From positions 114,640 through 178,639 of the forward strand of contig NZ_KB900618.1 of the NCBI RefSeq assembly GCF_000379025.1: a DNA stretch of 64,000 nucleotides. Direction: 5' to 3'. This DNA comes from Orenia marismortui DSM 5156. GTDB taxonomy: Bacteria; Bacillota; Halanaerobiia; Halobacteroidales; Halobacteroidaceae. The position numbers and the translations under genes were made by a program. This document shows positions 33,852-42,764 of this stretch, piece by piece (position 1 is the first letter of the stretch; the number at the start of each line of letters is the position of its first letter). The notes below the pieces were generated by a model. It did no database searches, was not told the DNA's origin, and saw only the letters and a program-made list of their open reading frames with translations.

Positions 33852-35003
33852 ATGAAAGAGATTTATCTAGATAATGCAGCAACAACTAAGCCTCATCCCA
33901 AGGCTGTAGAAGAGATGAAGATTGCTTTAACTACAGCTTATGCTAATCCATCTTCATTGCATGGAATGGGAATAAAAGCAGAGAAATTAATTAAAGAAGC
34001 GAGAAAGAGAATAGCCAATAAATTGGAGGTGAATCCTAAAGAAGTATACTTTACATCTGGAGGTACAGAATCTAATAATTTGGCTATTCAAGGTGTAGCA
34101 AATTCTCTAAAGAGATATGGCAATAGAGTAATTACTACCTCAATAGAACATCCTTCTGTATTAGAGGTCTTTAACAGATTAGAGGAAGATGGTTTTGAAG
34201 TTAAATATTTGAATGTTGATAATACTGGAAAGATAAAGACCGATGAATTAAAAAAATTCTTAAATGAAGATACTATCTTAGTTAGTATCATGGGAATTAA
34301 TAATGAAATAGGTTCGATTCAATCCTTAGCTGAAATCGGTGAATTAATTGCTAATTATGATAATCTATATTTCCATGTAGATGGTGTACAAAGTTTTGGT
34401 AAAGCTGATATTTATCCTGAAAAGGTTGGGATAGATTTATACTCAATTAGTAGTCATAAGATTCATGGTCCTAAAGGAGTAGGGGCCTTGTATATTAGGA
34501 AGGGTACTAGATTAGATAACTTAATGGCAGGAAGTGGCCAAGAAGCTGGCATTAGACCTGGGACAGAGAATGTTCCTGGAATTGTAGGTTTTGGTAAAGC
34601 CGCTGAGTTAATTCCTACTAAAGAGGATAGAGATAAGATATACAAACTAAAAAAATTATTAGTAAATAGAATTTTAGATGAGATAGAGGGAACAATCTTG
34701 AATGGTCCAGATATTTATTCTGGAGCTTGTCATATAGCAAACATCTCTTTTGAGGGGGTTAAAGGGGAAGTTTTAGTCCATACTTTAGAAAGAGAAGGAA
34801 TTTATGTATCAACAGGTGCAGCTTGCTCTTCACGCCAAGAAACCCCTAGTTATGTTTTAGAAGCAATTAATTTAAGAAAAGAGATTATTGAAGGAGCAAT
34901 TAGATTTAGTCTTTCTTTAGAAATCACTGAGGAAGATATTAATTATGTAGTAGATAAGCTAAAAACTAGTGTAAAAATGTTGAGAAAAATCATGCAGAGG
35001 TGA
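33852..35003 (+). CDS. Cysteine desulfurase (NifS/IscS family)
   Basis: PLP enzyme of 383 residues that removes sulfur from cysteine as a protein persulfide. The PLP lysine is K203 (SSHKIHGPKG) and the active cysteine C325 (STGAACSS). The neighbour is thiI, starting six bases after this stop, so the likely job is to feed sulfur to tRNA 4-thiouridine and thiamine thiazole formation, as with NifZ/ThiI pairs in Bacillus. No IscU or IscR is adjacent. ATG follows GGAGG. Confidence 0.93.
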   Translation: MKEIYLDNAATTKPHPKAVEEMKIALTTAYANPSSLHGMGIKAEKLIKEARKRIANKLEVNPKEVYFTSGGTESNNLAIQGVANSLKRYGNRVITTSIEHPSVLEVFNRLEEDGFEVKYLNVDNTGKIKTDELKKFLNEDTILVSIMGINNEIGSIQSLAEIGELIANYDNLYFHVDGVQSFGKADIYPEKVGIDLYSISSHKIHGPKGVGALYIRKGTRLDNLMAGSGQEAGIRPGTENVPGIVGFGKAAELIPTKEDRDKIYKLKKLLVNRILDEIEGTILNGPDIYSGACHIANISFEGVKGEVLVHTLEREGIYVSTGAACSSRQETPSYVLEAINLRKEIIEGAIRFSLSLEITEEDINYVVDKLKTSVKMLRKIMQR

Positions 35004-35008
35004 TAATA

Positions 35009-36193
35009 ATGAAAAAATTATATTTAATTCGTTACGGTGAGATCGGTATTAAGGGAAAAAATAGATATCTATTTGAAAATAAATTAATCTCTAATATTAT
35101 CAAAGCTCTTAAGAGTGAGGATCCAGAAGTAGATGTTTATAAAACTTATGGCAGAGTTTATGTAGAGACTAAGATTAAAGAAGATAAGGCTATTAAAAAA
35201 TTAAAAAGAATCTTTGGAATTGTAGGTATTGCTCCAGCTCGTAAGGTAGATTTAGATGTAGATAAGATTAAAGATACCTGCCTAGAAATGGTACATAATG
35301 ATCTACCTAAAGAAGGTACAACTACCTTCAAAATTAGTGCTAGAAGAAATAATAAGAGCTTTGAATTAGATAGTATGGAATTAAACAGAGAATTGGGAGC
35401 TCATGTGTTAATAAATACTGAAGATGGAAGATTAAAAGTTGATGTACATAATCCTGAAATTAATGTTAAGGTAGAAATCCGGGCTGATTTCGCTTATATT
35501 TATACTAAAGATATTGCTGGTTCTGGGGGGTTACCAGTAGGTGTAACAGGAAAATCAGGATTATTATTATCAGGTGGAATTGATAGTCCAGTTGCAGGTT
35601 GGATGATAGCTAAGCGTGGAGCAAAGATAGTCCCTATCTATTTTCATAGCTTTCCTTTTACAAGTGATCGAGCTAAAGAGAAGGTTATTGATTTAGCAGA
35701 AACCCTAGCAACTTATCAGGGTGAAACAAAATTACATGTAGTACATTTTACTGATATTCAAACTGAAATGAATGATAAATGCCCAGAAGAATTAACTACA
35801 ATCATTATGAGAAGGATTATGATGAAAATTGCTGAAAGAATTACTTTAAATAATGGTGGTAAATCTTTAATCACAGGTGAGAGTATGGGGCAAGTTGCTA
35901 GTCAAACTATGGAATCTATGTATGTGACCAATATGGTACCAGAGATGCCGATATTTAGACCATTAATTGGACTAGATAAGGTGGAAATTATAGCTAGAGC
36001 AAAAGAGATAGGAACTTATGAAACATCTATTGAACCTTATGAAGATTGTTGTACTGTCTTTGTACCAAAAAGTCCTGAAACCAAGCCTACCCCTAAACAG
36101 ATAGCTATAGGGGAAAAGAACTTAGAAATAGAAGATTTAATCCACAAAGCTATCGATGAAGTAGAGGTTATTAATATTAATCCATATGAATAA
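35009..36193 (+). CDS. thiI: tRNA 4-thiouridine synthase ThiI
   Basis: Adenylates U8 of tRNA and transfers sulfur; 394 residues, without the C-terminal rhodanese domain of the E. coli enzyme. Domains in order: N-terminal ferredoxin-like and THUMP region (about 1-165), then a PP-loop ATPase with LLLSGGIDSPVAGW. ATG 35009 is chosen because GAGGTGAT (34998-35005) precedes it; a GTG at 35000 overlaps the stop of the desulfurase gene. Coupled to the sulfur donor gene upstream. Confidence 0.93.
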   Translation: MKKLYLIRYGEIGIKGKNRYLFENKLISNIIKALKSEDPEVDVYKTYGRVYVETKIKEDKAIKKLKRIFGIVGIAPARKVDLDVDKIKDTCLEMVHNDLPKEGTTTFKISARRNNKSFELDSMELNRELGAHVLINTEDGRLKVDVHNPEINVKVEIRADFAYIYTKDIAGSGGLPVGVTGKSGLLLSGGIDSPVAGWMIAKRGAKIVPIYFHSFPFTSDRAKEKVIDLAETLATYQGETKLHVVHFTDIQTEMNDKCPEELTTIIMRRIMMKIAERITLNNGGKSLITGESMGQVASQTMESMYVTNMVPEMPIFRPLIGLDKVEIIARAKEIGTYETSIEPYEDCCTVFVPKSPETKPTPKQIAIGEKNLEIEDLIHKAIDEVEVININPYE

Positions 36194-36524
36194 TTCAATT
36201 TTGTATAGCTGTAACCTTATTGAATAGCTATGCTTAGAATAATTTTATATTGTTTAAATAAGGAGAACTTTAATAAAGATAAGGGGGAGTATTTATTGAT
36301 ACTCTTCTTTTATTTTTGTATTAGAAGCTTATATTATGTTCTTATATAGTTTAGATTATAGCAGGTTATAATATGCTAGCAGCTGTTAGCAGCTACAAGC
36401 TATTAGCACTATAATTTTTAGATAATAGCTAGTCACAATATATTGAATATAATTTAGATTAAATTTCCAATATCGGCTAATTTATGTTAAGATAATATTA
36501 TAAATATATTCGGAGGGAAGACAA
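36194..36524 (+). other. Intergenic region with terminator and repeat words
   Basis: A terminator-like stem (GGGGAGTATTTATTGATACTCTTC, given in part: GAGTAT/ATACTC, near 36284-36312) follows thiI. At 36372-36413 lies a quasi-repetitive stretch built from GCTAGCAGCTG and TTAGCAGCTAC words, similar in style to the other dispersed repeats. Nothing else was seen. Confidence 0.55.
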
Positions 36525-37187
36525 ATGAACTATTGTGCTATTATTTCTGATGTAGTAGATTCTAGAAAATTAAAGAACCGTGCTAAAGCACAAAATAAAA
36601 TTAAAACTGCAATCAAAGATATTAATCAGAAATATAAAGAAGAATTAGCAGCAAAATTTATGATTTATGCTGGTGACGAAGTTCAAGGTCTACTTAAAAT
36701 ACCTTCATTAAGTTATGAAATAATTACTCAGTTACAAGCTAGACTTAGGCCTATAAAATTAGCTGTTGGAGTAGGTATAGGAGGTATAGCTACTAGTATT
36801 CCATCCAATCCAGTCACTTGGGAATTAGATGGTGAGGCCTATCATCGAGCAAGATCTATGTTAAATAAAGCTAAAGAAAAAAGACCCAGTATCTGTTATT
36901 CCTTTTCATCAAATAGTAGCTATTCTAGTTATAATGAAGTTGAAAGTGATTTAATTAATTCTTTACTTTATTTTATAGAGTCTAATAGAGAATATAGGAC
37001 TAAAAGACAGAAGGAGATAGTCCAACTATATAAAGAATACAAAAATCAAGAAAGAGTAGCAGATAAGCTAGGTGTTAGCCAAGTGTCTATTAGTAAAGTT
37101 CTAAATAAAGCTCTATATTATGAAGTAAATAAAGCAGAGAATAGTATAATAAATTATTTGAAGAATTTTGATAGTCGGAATATATAA
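36525..37187 (+). CDS. SatD family protein
   Basis: Protein of 220 residues. The N-terminal part (MNYCAIISDVVDSRKLKNR, then YAGDEVQGLL and AVGVGIGGIAT) matches SatD, a family first noted in streptococcal acid-tolerance operons. The C-terminus (about 160-200) is a helix-turn-helix of the sigma-70 region 4 kind, REIVQLYKEYKNQERVADKLGVSQVSISKVL in part, so DNA binding is likely. A DUF3307 membrane protein follows, as is usual for SatD. ATG after GGAGGG. Confidence 0.85.
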   Translation: MNYCAIISDVVDSRKLKNRAKAQNKIKTAIKDINQKYKEELAAKFMIYAGDEVQGLLKIPSLSYEIITQLQARLRPIKLAVGVGIGGIATSIPSNPVTWELDGEAYHRARSMLNKAKEKRPSICYSFSSNSSYSSYNEVESDLINSLLYFIESNREYRTKRQKEIVQLYKEYKNQERVADKLGVSQVSISKVLNKALYYEVNKAENSIINYLKNFDSRNI

Positions 37188-37208
37188 CCTATGAAGGTTA
37201 TATTGAAT

Positions 37209-37259
37209 TACATAACTTCCACAGGTTATTTGAGTAGAGATAACTTGTGGAAGTTATAA
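37209..37259 (+). terminator. Hairpin between satD and DUF3307 gene
   Basis: ATAACTTCCACAGGTTAT pairs with ATAACTTGTGGAAGTTAT; strong stem without a clear T-run, so it may attenuate or protect RNA instead of fully terminating. Confidence 0.5.
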
Positions 37260-37281
37260 TATAGAGTTGAGGTGATTTGAT

Positions 37282-38166
37282 ATGATCGAAAAAAAGCTTT
37301 TAATTGCATTATTTATATTGTCTCATCTACTATCTGATTTTATCTTTCAAACCGATGATATAGCTAATAAAAAGAGAGAAGATAGTAACTTCTTGATCAA
37401 ACATATCTTTTGGGTATTTATTATTCCTTTTTTATTGACCGTACAATATATTTCTTGGAATCTAATTCTAATTGAAATTGTAATAACAGTTATGCATTTG
37501 ATAATCGATTGGGCAAAAATAAGGTTAGAAAAGAAAAATATCGAGTTTTTAAATCAATATCGACTTTTTTTAATTGATCAATTACTTCATATTCTTATTA
37601 TTATTCTTACAGTTGATTTTATATTAAAAGAAATATTTGTAAGGGAATGGGCACTTAAAATTAGTGGTTTTATTGGTGCAAAGTTTTCTTTACTTTCGCA
37701 TCTATCTTTGACAGAGCAGGATTGGTATATCACTATTTTGATTATTTCTGCTTATATCTTTGTTTGGACTCCAGCCGCCTTAATGGTTGATAAGACTTTG
37801 ATTAATTTTAAGGCTATTAAAAGCGAAGAAGAAGAAAATGAATTTGATTCAATTAAAAACTGTTCTTTAGATAGTCAACTAGAAGAAGATATAACCCCAG
37901 CAAATCCAGGGGAATTAATTGGAAAGTTAGAAAGAGTAATGTTACTTTCTTTGTTCTTAAGCAAGAGTTTTGGAGCTATCTCTATAATATTTGCTGCTAA
38001 ATCGATAGCTAGGTTTAATAATTTTAAAAGTAAAGATTTTGTTGATTATTATATTGTAGGTACTTTCGTTAGTCTTTTAACTGCTATCTGTATTGGAATG
38101 ATTATAAATTACATTATCTATCTAGAAGATTATACAGGGGATTTTTTATTTTATAATATTTTTTAG
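37282..38166 (+). CDS. DUF3307 membrane protein
   Basis: Integral membrane protein of 294 residues with seven or so helices. The DUF3307 domain is in the first 120 residues, with the conserved SHLLSDFIFQTDDIANKK and IIDWAKIRLEK patterns. The middle has an acidic cytosolic loop (about 180-215). It pairs with SatD upstream, presumably as regulator and membrane partner, though function is unknown. The ATG follows GAGGTGAT. Confidence 0.88.
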   Translation: MIEKKLLIALFILSHLLSDFIFQTDDIANKKREDSNFLIKHIFWVFIIPFLLTVQYISWNLILIEIVITVMHLIIDWAKIRLEKKNIEFLNQYRLFLIDQLLHILIIILTVDFILKEIFVREWALKISGFIGAKFSLLSHLSLTEQDWYITILIISAYIFVWTPAALMVDKTLINFKAIKSEEEENEFDSIKNCSLDSQLEEDITPANPGELIGKLERVMLLSLFLSKSFGAISIIFAAKSIARFNNFKSKDFVDYYIVGTFVSLLTAICIGMIINYIIYLEDYTGDFLFYNIF

Positions 38167-38195
38167 AATGTTTTATTTATAAGATATAAATAGGA

Positions 38196-38239
38196 AGAGT
38201 CTAATTTGAGAGATAATCTTGAATTAGACTCTTTTTTTA
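38196..38239 (+). terminator. Intrinsic terminator
   Basis: AGAGTCTAATT (38196-38206) pairs with AATTAGACTCT (38222-38232), followed by Ts. Confidence 0.88.
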
Positions 38240-38251
38240 TTATGTATAGAA

Positions 38252-38338
38252 GGATAAAGCGACAGTTTTTATTAGCTGCTAGCTACTGGCTTAGAGTTTA
38301 TAAATAGCTAGAGGCTAGCGGCCAAAATGTCGCACTAT
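38252..38338. repeat. Dispersed element with GATAAAGCGACAGTTT end
   Basis: Begins GGATAAAGCGACAGTTT and closes AAAATGTCGCACTAT, inverted ends matching AACTGTCGCTTTAT of the copies at 2098 and 55331. The interior is made of TAGCTGCTAGCTAC-style words. Confidence 0.6.
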
Positions 38339-38435
38339 GATAGTATAAAATAGAGACTACAAACAATCCTTTGTATATTTTAAATCTCCTTTACATAATT
38401 ATTGATAAGATTAAAAAAGAAAAAAGGTGATAAAA

Positions 38436-39371
38436 TTGTATTTTATCAAGATATTCATTCTTATTTTATTAATTTTGATCTTATTCATGACTAATACTTT
38501 AGCAGAAGAAAATAAAGATCTTTGTGACTGTAAACCACTTAGAAATTTATCATTACATAACCCCTTAATGGAAGGTGATGATATTTGGGAATTACAGCAA
38601 CAATTAAAAGACTTAGGCTTTTATAAAGGTGAAATCAACTCAATTTATGATTGGCAGACTTATCTTGCAGTTAGGAATTTTCAATATACTAGCGGGTTAA
38701 AAGAGACTGGTATTGTTAAAGAAGAGTTGTGGGTTGAATTAGCTGAGGCACTAAACAAACGATCAACTATTACAGCTACTAATAAAAGATCTCAAACTCC
38801 TGAAGGAAAAGTATCCTTATTAATAAATGGATATAAGAGGCAGATGACAGTTCTTTCAGACAGAGAAGCTTATTATACCTTTCCTGTAGCTATCGGTAAA
38901 GCATCTACTAAATCACCAATTGGGGAATGGGCAATAATTGCCAAGGATAAAGACTGGGGTGGTGGATTTGGAGTAAGATGGATGAGATTAAATGTTCCTT
39001 GGGGAATTTATGGTATTCATGGTACTAATAAACCGGGGTCTATTGGCTCGGCAGCTAGCCATGGTTGTATTAGAATGTTTAATCGTGATGTCAAAGTGCT
39101 TTATGATTGGGTAGAGGTAGGGACTAGAGTAAAGATTATTGGAAGAAGGGATAAAATCGAAATAAATCATGATCTAAAACCTAGAAATGTAGGTGCAGAT
39201 GTCCTATTATTTCAAGAAAAGCTAAGAGGCTATGGATTTAATCCAGGATATACAGATGGGAGGTTCGGTGGAGATACTAAAAAAGCTATGGAAGAATTTA
39301 AGTATATTTATGGTCTTAAAGATGATTTAGAAGGTGACAAAAATTCTTTTTATATCTTAAATATAAAATAG
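38436..39371 (+). CDS. L,D-transpeptidase (YkuD) with peptidoglycan-binding domains
   Basis: Exported cell-wall enzyme forming 3-3 crosslinks; 311 residues. Signal peptide/anchor 1-25, a first PG-binding domain (about 40-105, DIWELQQQLKDLGFYKGEIN), a YkuD catalytic domain (about 120-250) with the motif HGTNKPGSIGSAASHGCIRM carrying the catalytic histidine and cysteine, and a partial second PG-binding repeat at the end. TTG 38436 is chosen since AAAGGTGAT ends five bases before it. A solute-binding protein gene follows after 18 bp. Confidence 0.92.
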   Translation: MYFIKIFILILLILILFMTNTLAEENKDLCDCKPLRNLSLHNPLMEGDDIWELQQQLKDLGFYKGEINSIYDWQTYLAVRNFQYTSGLKETGIVKEELWVELAEALNKRSTITATNKRSQTPEGKVSLLINGYKRQMTVLSDREAYYTFPVAIGKASTKSPIGEWAIIAKDKDWGGGFGVRWMRLNVPWGIYGIHGTNKPGSIGSAASHGCIRMFNRDVKVLYDWVEVGTRVKIIGRRDKIEINHDLKPRNVGADVLLFQEKLRGYGFNPGYTDGRFGGDTKKAMEEFKYIYGLKDDLEGDKNSFYILNIK

Positions 39372-39389
39372 TAAAGGAGGTAATTAGTA

Positions 39390-40820
39390 TTGGCTAATAA
39401 ATCAATTTTTAATTGGAGATTGCTAGCGACGATTTTTTTACTTATATCACTAATTAGTGGTGGTGCTACCTATTACTTTAAAATATTCAAGCTAAGGGAA
39501 GGAAAAACTTTTACTATTGATCCAGATGTAGAAATAGATCATAATCAAGAATATCAGATAGTATATTGGGATTATCCACTTTTTATAGGTCAAAAAGATA
39601 GGTACGAAGAATTTTTAAAGAAAAGCATTAAAGAATTCAATACTTTATACCCTAACATTAAGGTTAGCTATAGATTATTATCATTTGTAGAAGGTGAAGA
39701 TTTATTATATCAAAGTTTAGAAAGTGGGAAACCTCCTGATATTTATGATAATATTTATGGGAGTAGATTAATAAATGAGAAATTACAAATTCCTATTAAT
39801 CTTTTTTGGGTTCCAAGCAGTAAAGAAAAGGAACAGAATATAGTAAAAAATGATGAAGAAAAATATGACAACTTAGCTTTAAAAGCTTTAACTTATAAGC
39901 AAAAAATTTGGGGACTCCCCAATTGCTTATTACCACAATTTTGGGTAGGAAATAAAAGAATTTTAAAAAAATCTAATTTAGATATCAATAAAATTGCTCG
40001 GCAAGGATGGACTTGGGAAGAATTTAAAGACTATAGTCTAAAGCTTAAAGAAAAAGATTATTCTATTATATTTAATCCCTATAATAGTGATTTGTTTTAT
40101 CAATTACTTACTGCAAATAATAAGAACATAGTTTCTAATGAAGGGGAATTATTATTAAAGCAAAAAATCTTGACCAATATCTTTGAAAACTTAAATAAAT
40201 TAAAAGAAAATAAGGTCTTTCCTCAAAGAGTAACTAAGATGAATAAGAGATTATTACCGGATTTTTGGCAAGGAAAAGCAGCTATAATAGCCCCAATTAA
40301 TATGTGGTTATTAAATAACTTATATCAGAAAGATTCAAAAGTAAGCAGTGCAGAGATGATATTACTTCCTATACCAAATTCTAGCGACTACAAATCTTCT
40401 TTAAAAGTATCCTCTTTATTGCTTTTTAGACAGCAAGCTTATAAAGGCGATGATCATAGTAAAGCTGTTTATGAATTTGCTAAGTTTATTAACCAGGAAA
40501 AAAATCAAATTATCAGCCAAAGATTAAAGGTTTTACCTGCCTATCTTCCTTTACAAGAGAAATGGAAAAGGGAAGTAAAATTAAAAGAAGAGATTAAAGA
40601 TCAGCTTATTCTTACTTCTAATTCTTCTAGAATCGCAAGTCTAACTAGCTCCAAAAATTTAATTTTGGAAAATAAAATTAAAGAGATAATTGATCAAAAT
40701 TATAAAAACTTTTGGCTGAAAAATTTAACAGTAGATGAAGTTGTTCATAATATCTTAACTTCTTCTCAAAAACTTATTGATATTAATAAAAAACAATCAC
40801 AAGAAAGGTGCATTGTATAA
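39390..40820 (+). CDS. ABC-type extracellular solute-binding protein, 3' end altered by IS30
   Basis: Protein of 476 residues resembling family 1 (sugar) solute-binding proteins. It has an N-terminal membrane anchor (about 9-30) instead of a lipobox cysteine. Typical segments are YPNIKVSYRLLSF, QSLESGKPPDIYDN and FWQGKAAIIAPI. Start TTG after AAAGGAGG. An IS30 copy entered at the last codons: the present end reads ...QERCIV, while removing the element restores ...QEK and stop, so the gene is otherwise whole. No permease genes are nearby; the transpeptidase upstream overlaps its operon. Confidence 0.85.
   Translation: MANKSIFNWRLLATIFLLISLISGGATYYFKIFKLREGKTFTIDPDVEIDHNQEYQIVYWDYPLFIGQKDRYEEFLKKSIKEFNTLYPNIKVSYRLLSFVEGEDLLYQSLESGKPPDIYDNIYGSRLINEKLQIPINLFWVPSSKEKEQNIVKNDEEKYDNLALKALTYKQKIWGLPNCLLPQFWVGNKRILKKSNLDINKIARQGWTWEEFKDYSLKLKEKDYSIIFNPYNSDLFYQLLTANNKNIVSNEGELLLKQKILTNIFENLNKLKENKVFPQRVTKMNKRLLPDFWQGKAAIIAPINMWLLNNLYQKDSKVSSAEMILLPIPNSSDYKSSLKVSSLLLFRQQAYKGDDHSKAVYEFAKFINQEKNQIISQRLKVLPAYLPLQEKWKREVKLKEEIKDQLILTSNSSRIASLTSSKNLILENKIKEIIDQNYKNFWLKNLTVDEVVHNILTSSQKLIDINKKQSQERCIV
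40792..40806 (+). repeat. 15-bp target-site duplication, left (IS30 copy 2)
   Basis: AACAATCACAAGAAA recurs at 42042-42056. Confidence 0.92.
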
Positions 40821-40851
40821 TTAAATGCACGGATAGTTCAAAAAATAAAAA

Positions 40852-40914
40852 ATGACACACATTAATACCTCATATATAATGTTAACTGACCAAAGCAAAC
40901 ATTGGAGGTATTAA
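40852..40914 (+). promoter_or_regulatory. IS30 promoter and SD-masking fold-back, copy 2
   Basis: Same arrangement as in copy 1: -35 ATGACA, -10 TATAAT, and TTAATACCTC complementary to GAGGTATTAA over the ribosome-binding site. Confidence 0.7.
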
Positions 40915-40916
40915 AT

Positions 40917-41987
40917 ATGTGCCAAAATAATTATAACACAAAAAGTAGAAAAGGAAAACATTTAAAGTGGGAAGAGAGAAAGATAATAGAACATTTATAT
41001 AATATACAAAACAAATCGAAGACAGCAATAGCAAGAGAGTTAGGGAGGCATAGGACGACAATAAGTCGAGAAATTGAAAGGGGAAAGCTTGTATTATTAA
41101 ATTCAGATTACACTAAAAGAATAGAATACGATGCTGATATAGCTCAAAACTTATATGATAACAATGCGACTGCTAAAGGAGCTAAGATTAAAATAGGAAA
41201 AGATCATCAATTAGCTGAATTCATAGAAGAAAAAATAAAAGGAAATTATTCTCCAGAGGTAATTGCAGAGATGATTAAAGAGGATGATGGGTTTGAAATT
41301 AAAATACATTGGAAGACGATATATAATTATATAGATAAAGGCATTCTGTTTATAGATAGAGAAGATTTGGTTTATGGTAGATATAAAAAGACTAATAAAT
41401 CTAAACAGAAAGAAAAAGAATCAACAAAAAGGAGAAAAGAGGGAAGAAAGATATCAGATAGGCCTAAGGAAGCTGATAAAAGGTCAGAAATAGGTCATTG
41501 GGAAATGGACTTAGTAGAGGGTAGGAAAGGTAAAGATGAGCCCTTTTTATTAGTTTTAACAGAGAGATATAGTCGCAAAGAAATAATAGAACTAATACCT
41601 AATAAGACTCAAGAATCTGTAATAAAAGGATTAGATCGCGTAGAAAGAAGAATAGGAGTTAGAAAATTTAGAGACTTATTTAAAACTATAACTACAGATA
41701 ATGGTAAAGAATTCTATGATTATGAAGGGATAGAAACTTCCTTTACAGGAAGTGATATCTCAAGAACTAGTCAATATTATGCTGATGCTTATTGTTCTTG
41801 GCAAAGAGGTAGTAATGAGAATTTAAATAAAATGATTAGAAGGTTTTTACCAAAAGGAAGTAGCTTTAAGAATATTAGCAGAAATGAAGTTAAAAGAATT
41901 GAGCGATGGATAAATAATTATCCACGAAAAATGTTTGGGTTTAAGAATGCAAATTATATATTTGAAGAACAGTTAAAGGCAGCTTAA
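40917..41987 (+). CDS. IS30-family transposase, copy 2
   Basis: 356 residues, identical to the product of 4619-5689, with the complete DDE triad (D198, D261, E301). It should be active. Orientation is the same as the flanking genes, so read-through from the solute-binding gene reaches it; the fold-back over its ribosome-binding site would limit translation of such RNA. Confidence 0.95.
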   Translation: MCQNNYNTKSRKGKHLKWEERKIIEHLYNIQNKSKTAIARELGRHRTTISREIERGKLVLLNSDYTKRIEYDADIAQNLYDNNATAKGAKIKIGKDHQLAEFIEEKIKGNYSPEVIAEMIKEDDGFEIKIHWKTIYNYIDKGILFIDREDLVYGRYKKTNKSKQKEKESTKRRKEGRKISDRPKEADKRSEIGHWEMDLVEGRKGKDEPFLLVLTERYSRKEIIELIPNKTQESVIKGLDRVERRIGVRKFRDLFKTITTDNGKEFYDYEGIETSFTGSDISRTSQYYADAYCSWQRGSNENLNKMIRRFLPKGSSFKNISRNEVKRIERWINNYPRKMFGFKNANYIFEEQLKAA

Positions 41988-42041
41988 AATTTATGAGGTA
42001 TTGAGTAAATAAAAAACCGTGCATTTTATATTGCAATTTAT

Positions 42042-42056
42042 AACAATCACAAGAAA
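42042..42056 (+). repeat. 15-bp target-site duplication, right (IS30 copy 2)
   Basis: Exact repeat of 40792-40806. Confidence 0.92.
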
Positions 42057-42068
42057 AATAATTAAAAC

Positions 42069-42098
42069 TTGACAGGTTTACTTGGAATATGTTATTAT
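42069..42098 (+). promoter_or_regulatory. Promoter of the SAM-riboswitch transcript
   Basis: TTGACA (42069-42074), 18 bp, TATTAT (42093-42098), ending about 24 bp before the aptamer. Confidence 0.75.
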
Positions 42099-42121
42099 AA
42101 TAAAAAATCAAATAGTAAGTA

Positions 42122-42229
42122 CTCTTATCAAGAGTGGTGGAGGGACTGGCCCGATGAAGCCCAGCAACCGGTAGTTTTATTACTATGGCGGTGCTAATTC
42201 CAGCAATACCAGGTATTGGGAGATAAGAA
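42122..42229 (+). ncRNA. SAM-I riboswitch (S-box)
   Basis: The conserved S-box blocks occur in order: CTTATCAAGAGTGGTGGAGGG (in part), ACTGGCCCGATGAAGCCC, CAGCAACCGG, GGTGCTAATTCCAGCA and GGGAGATAAG. P1 pairs CTTATC (42124-42129) with GATAAG (42222-42227). Binding of S-adenosylmethionine should favour the terminator that follows and switch off the sulfur-amino-acid gene downstream. Confidence 0.97.
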
Positions 42230-42243
42230 GAGCATAGATATTT

Positions 42244-42276
42244 AAAAAACTCTTCTGATCAGAAGAGTTTTTTATT
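42244..42276 (+). terminator. S-box terminator
   Basis: AAAAAACTCTTCTGA and its perfect complement (42244-42273). AGAAGAGC just after the aptamer (42226-42233) can pair with the CTCTTCT arm as antiterminator. Confidence 0.93.
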
Positions 42277-42283
42277 TTAGGGG

Positions 42284-42499
42284 GTGACATTAATCGCTAA
42301 ACACTTTTGTAATTGTCAAGATTTGAAATGTAAGCACCATCCTAGTAATCATTCCAAGGGATGTGACCCTTGTATTGCAAAGAATCTCCAGGCTAATGAA
42401 ATCCCTGCCTGCTTTTTTAGAGTAGTTTCTGAAGATTTAAGTACTCTTGAAGCTTATCACTTTGGTGACTTTGCTAGATTTTACTTAGAGAATAAATAA
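42284..42499 (+). CDS. DUF6485 family small cysteine protein
   Basis: About 68-71 residues, rich in Cys and His: HFCNCQDLKCKHHPSNHSKGCDPCIAKNL in outline, then EIPACFFR. The cysteine pattern is that of DUF6485, a probable metal-binding family of anaerobes. It is the first gene after the S-box, so SAM levels should control it. GTG 42284 overlaps the ribosome-binding site GGGGGTGA; the spacing points to ATC 42293 as initiator, a rare codon. Confidence 0.75.
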   Translation: MTLIAKHFCNCQDLKCKHHPSNHSKGCDPCIAKNLQANEIPACFFRVVSEDLSTLEAYHFGDFARFYLENK

Positions 42500-42764
42500 T
42501 TAAAAGTAAAAGATATTTGGAATCACGAATAGACACAAATTTTCAAAAAGTACGTATCAACAAAGAAGAATATTAATAAATTCTAAGTAAATTAGATGAA
42601 TTTAGAAAGCTACTTTGAATTTTATTATTATATGATAATGATATTAGATGATGCATTAAATTAATATTTAAATTTATTTTGTATTAGTATCAATTCGTGG
42701 TAAAAAAGTTTTGTTTTTTAAATGTAGAAGAACTTAAATAATTATAAATTAGGAGGAATTAATA
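42500..42764. other. Gap between DUF6485 gene and metY
   Basis: Holds CACGAATAGACACAAATTT-like words near 42523 and TCAATTCGTGGT near 42689, belonging to the dispersed CACGAAT/CACAGAT repeats. No terminator or clear new promoter was identified, so metY may still depend on the S-box. Confidence 0.45.

Larger units (their letters stand above)
40807..42041 (+). mobile_element. IS30-family insertion sequence, complete copy 2
   Basis: Identical by eye to copy 1 (4509-5743), 1235 bp, with its own 15-bp duplication, so transposition was recent. It sits 12 bp upstream of the -35 box of the SAM-riboswitch promoter and at the very 3' end of the solute-binding gene. Confidence 0.95.
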
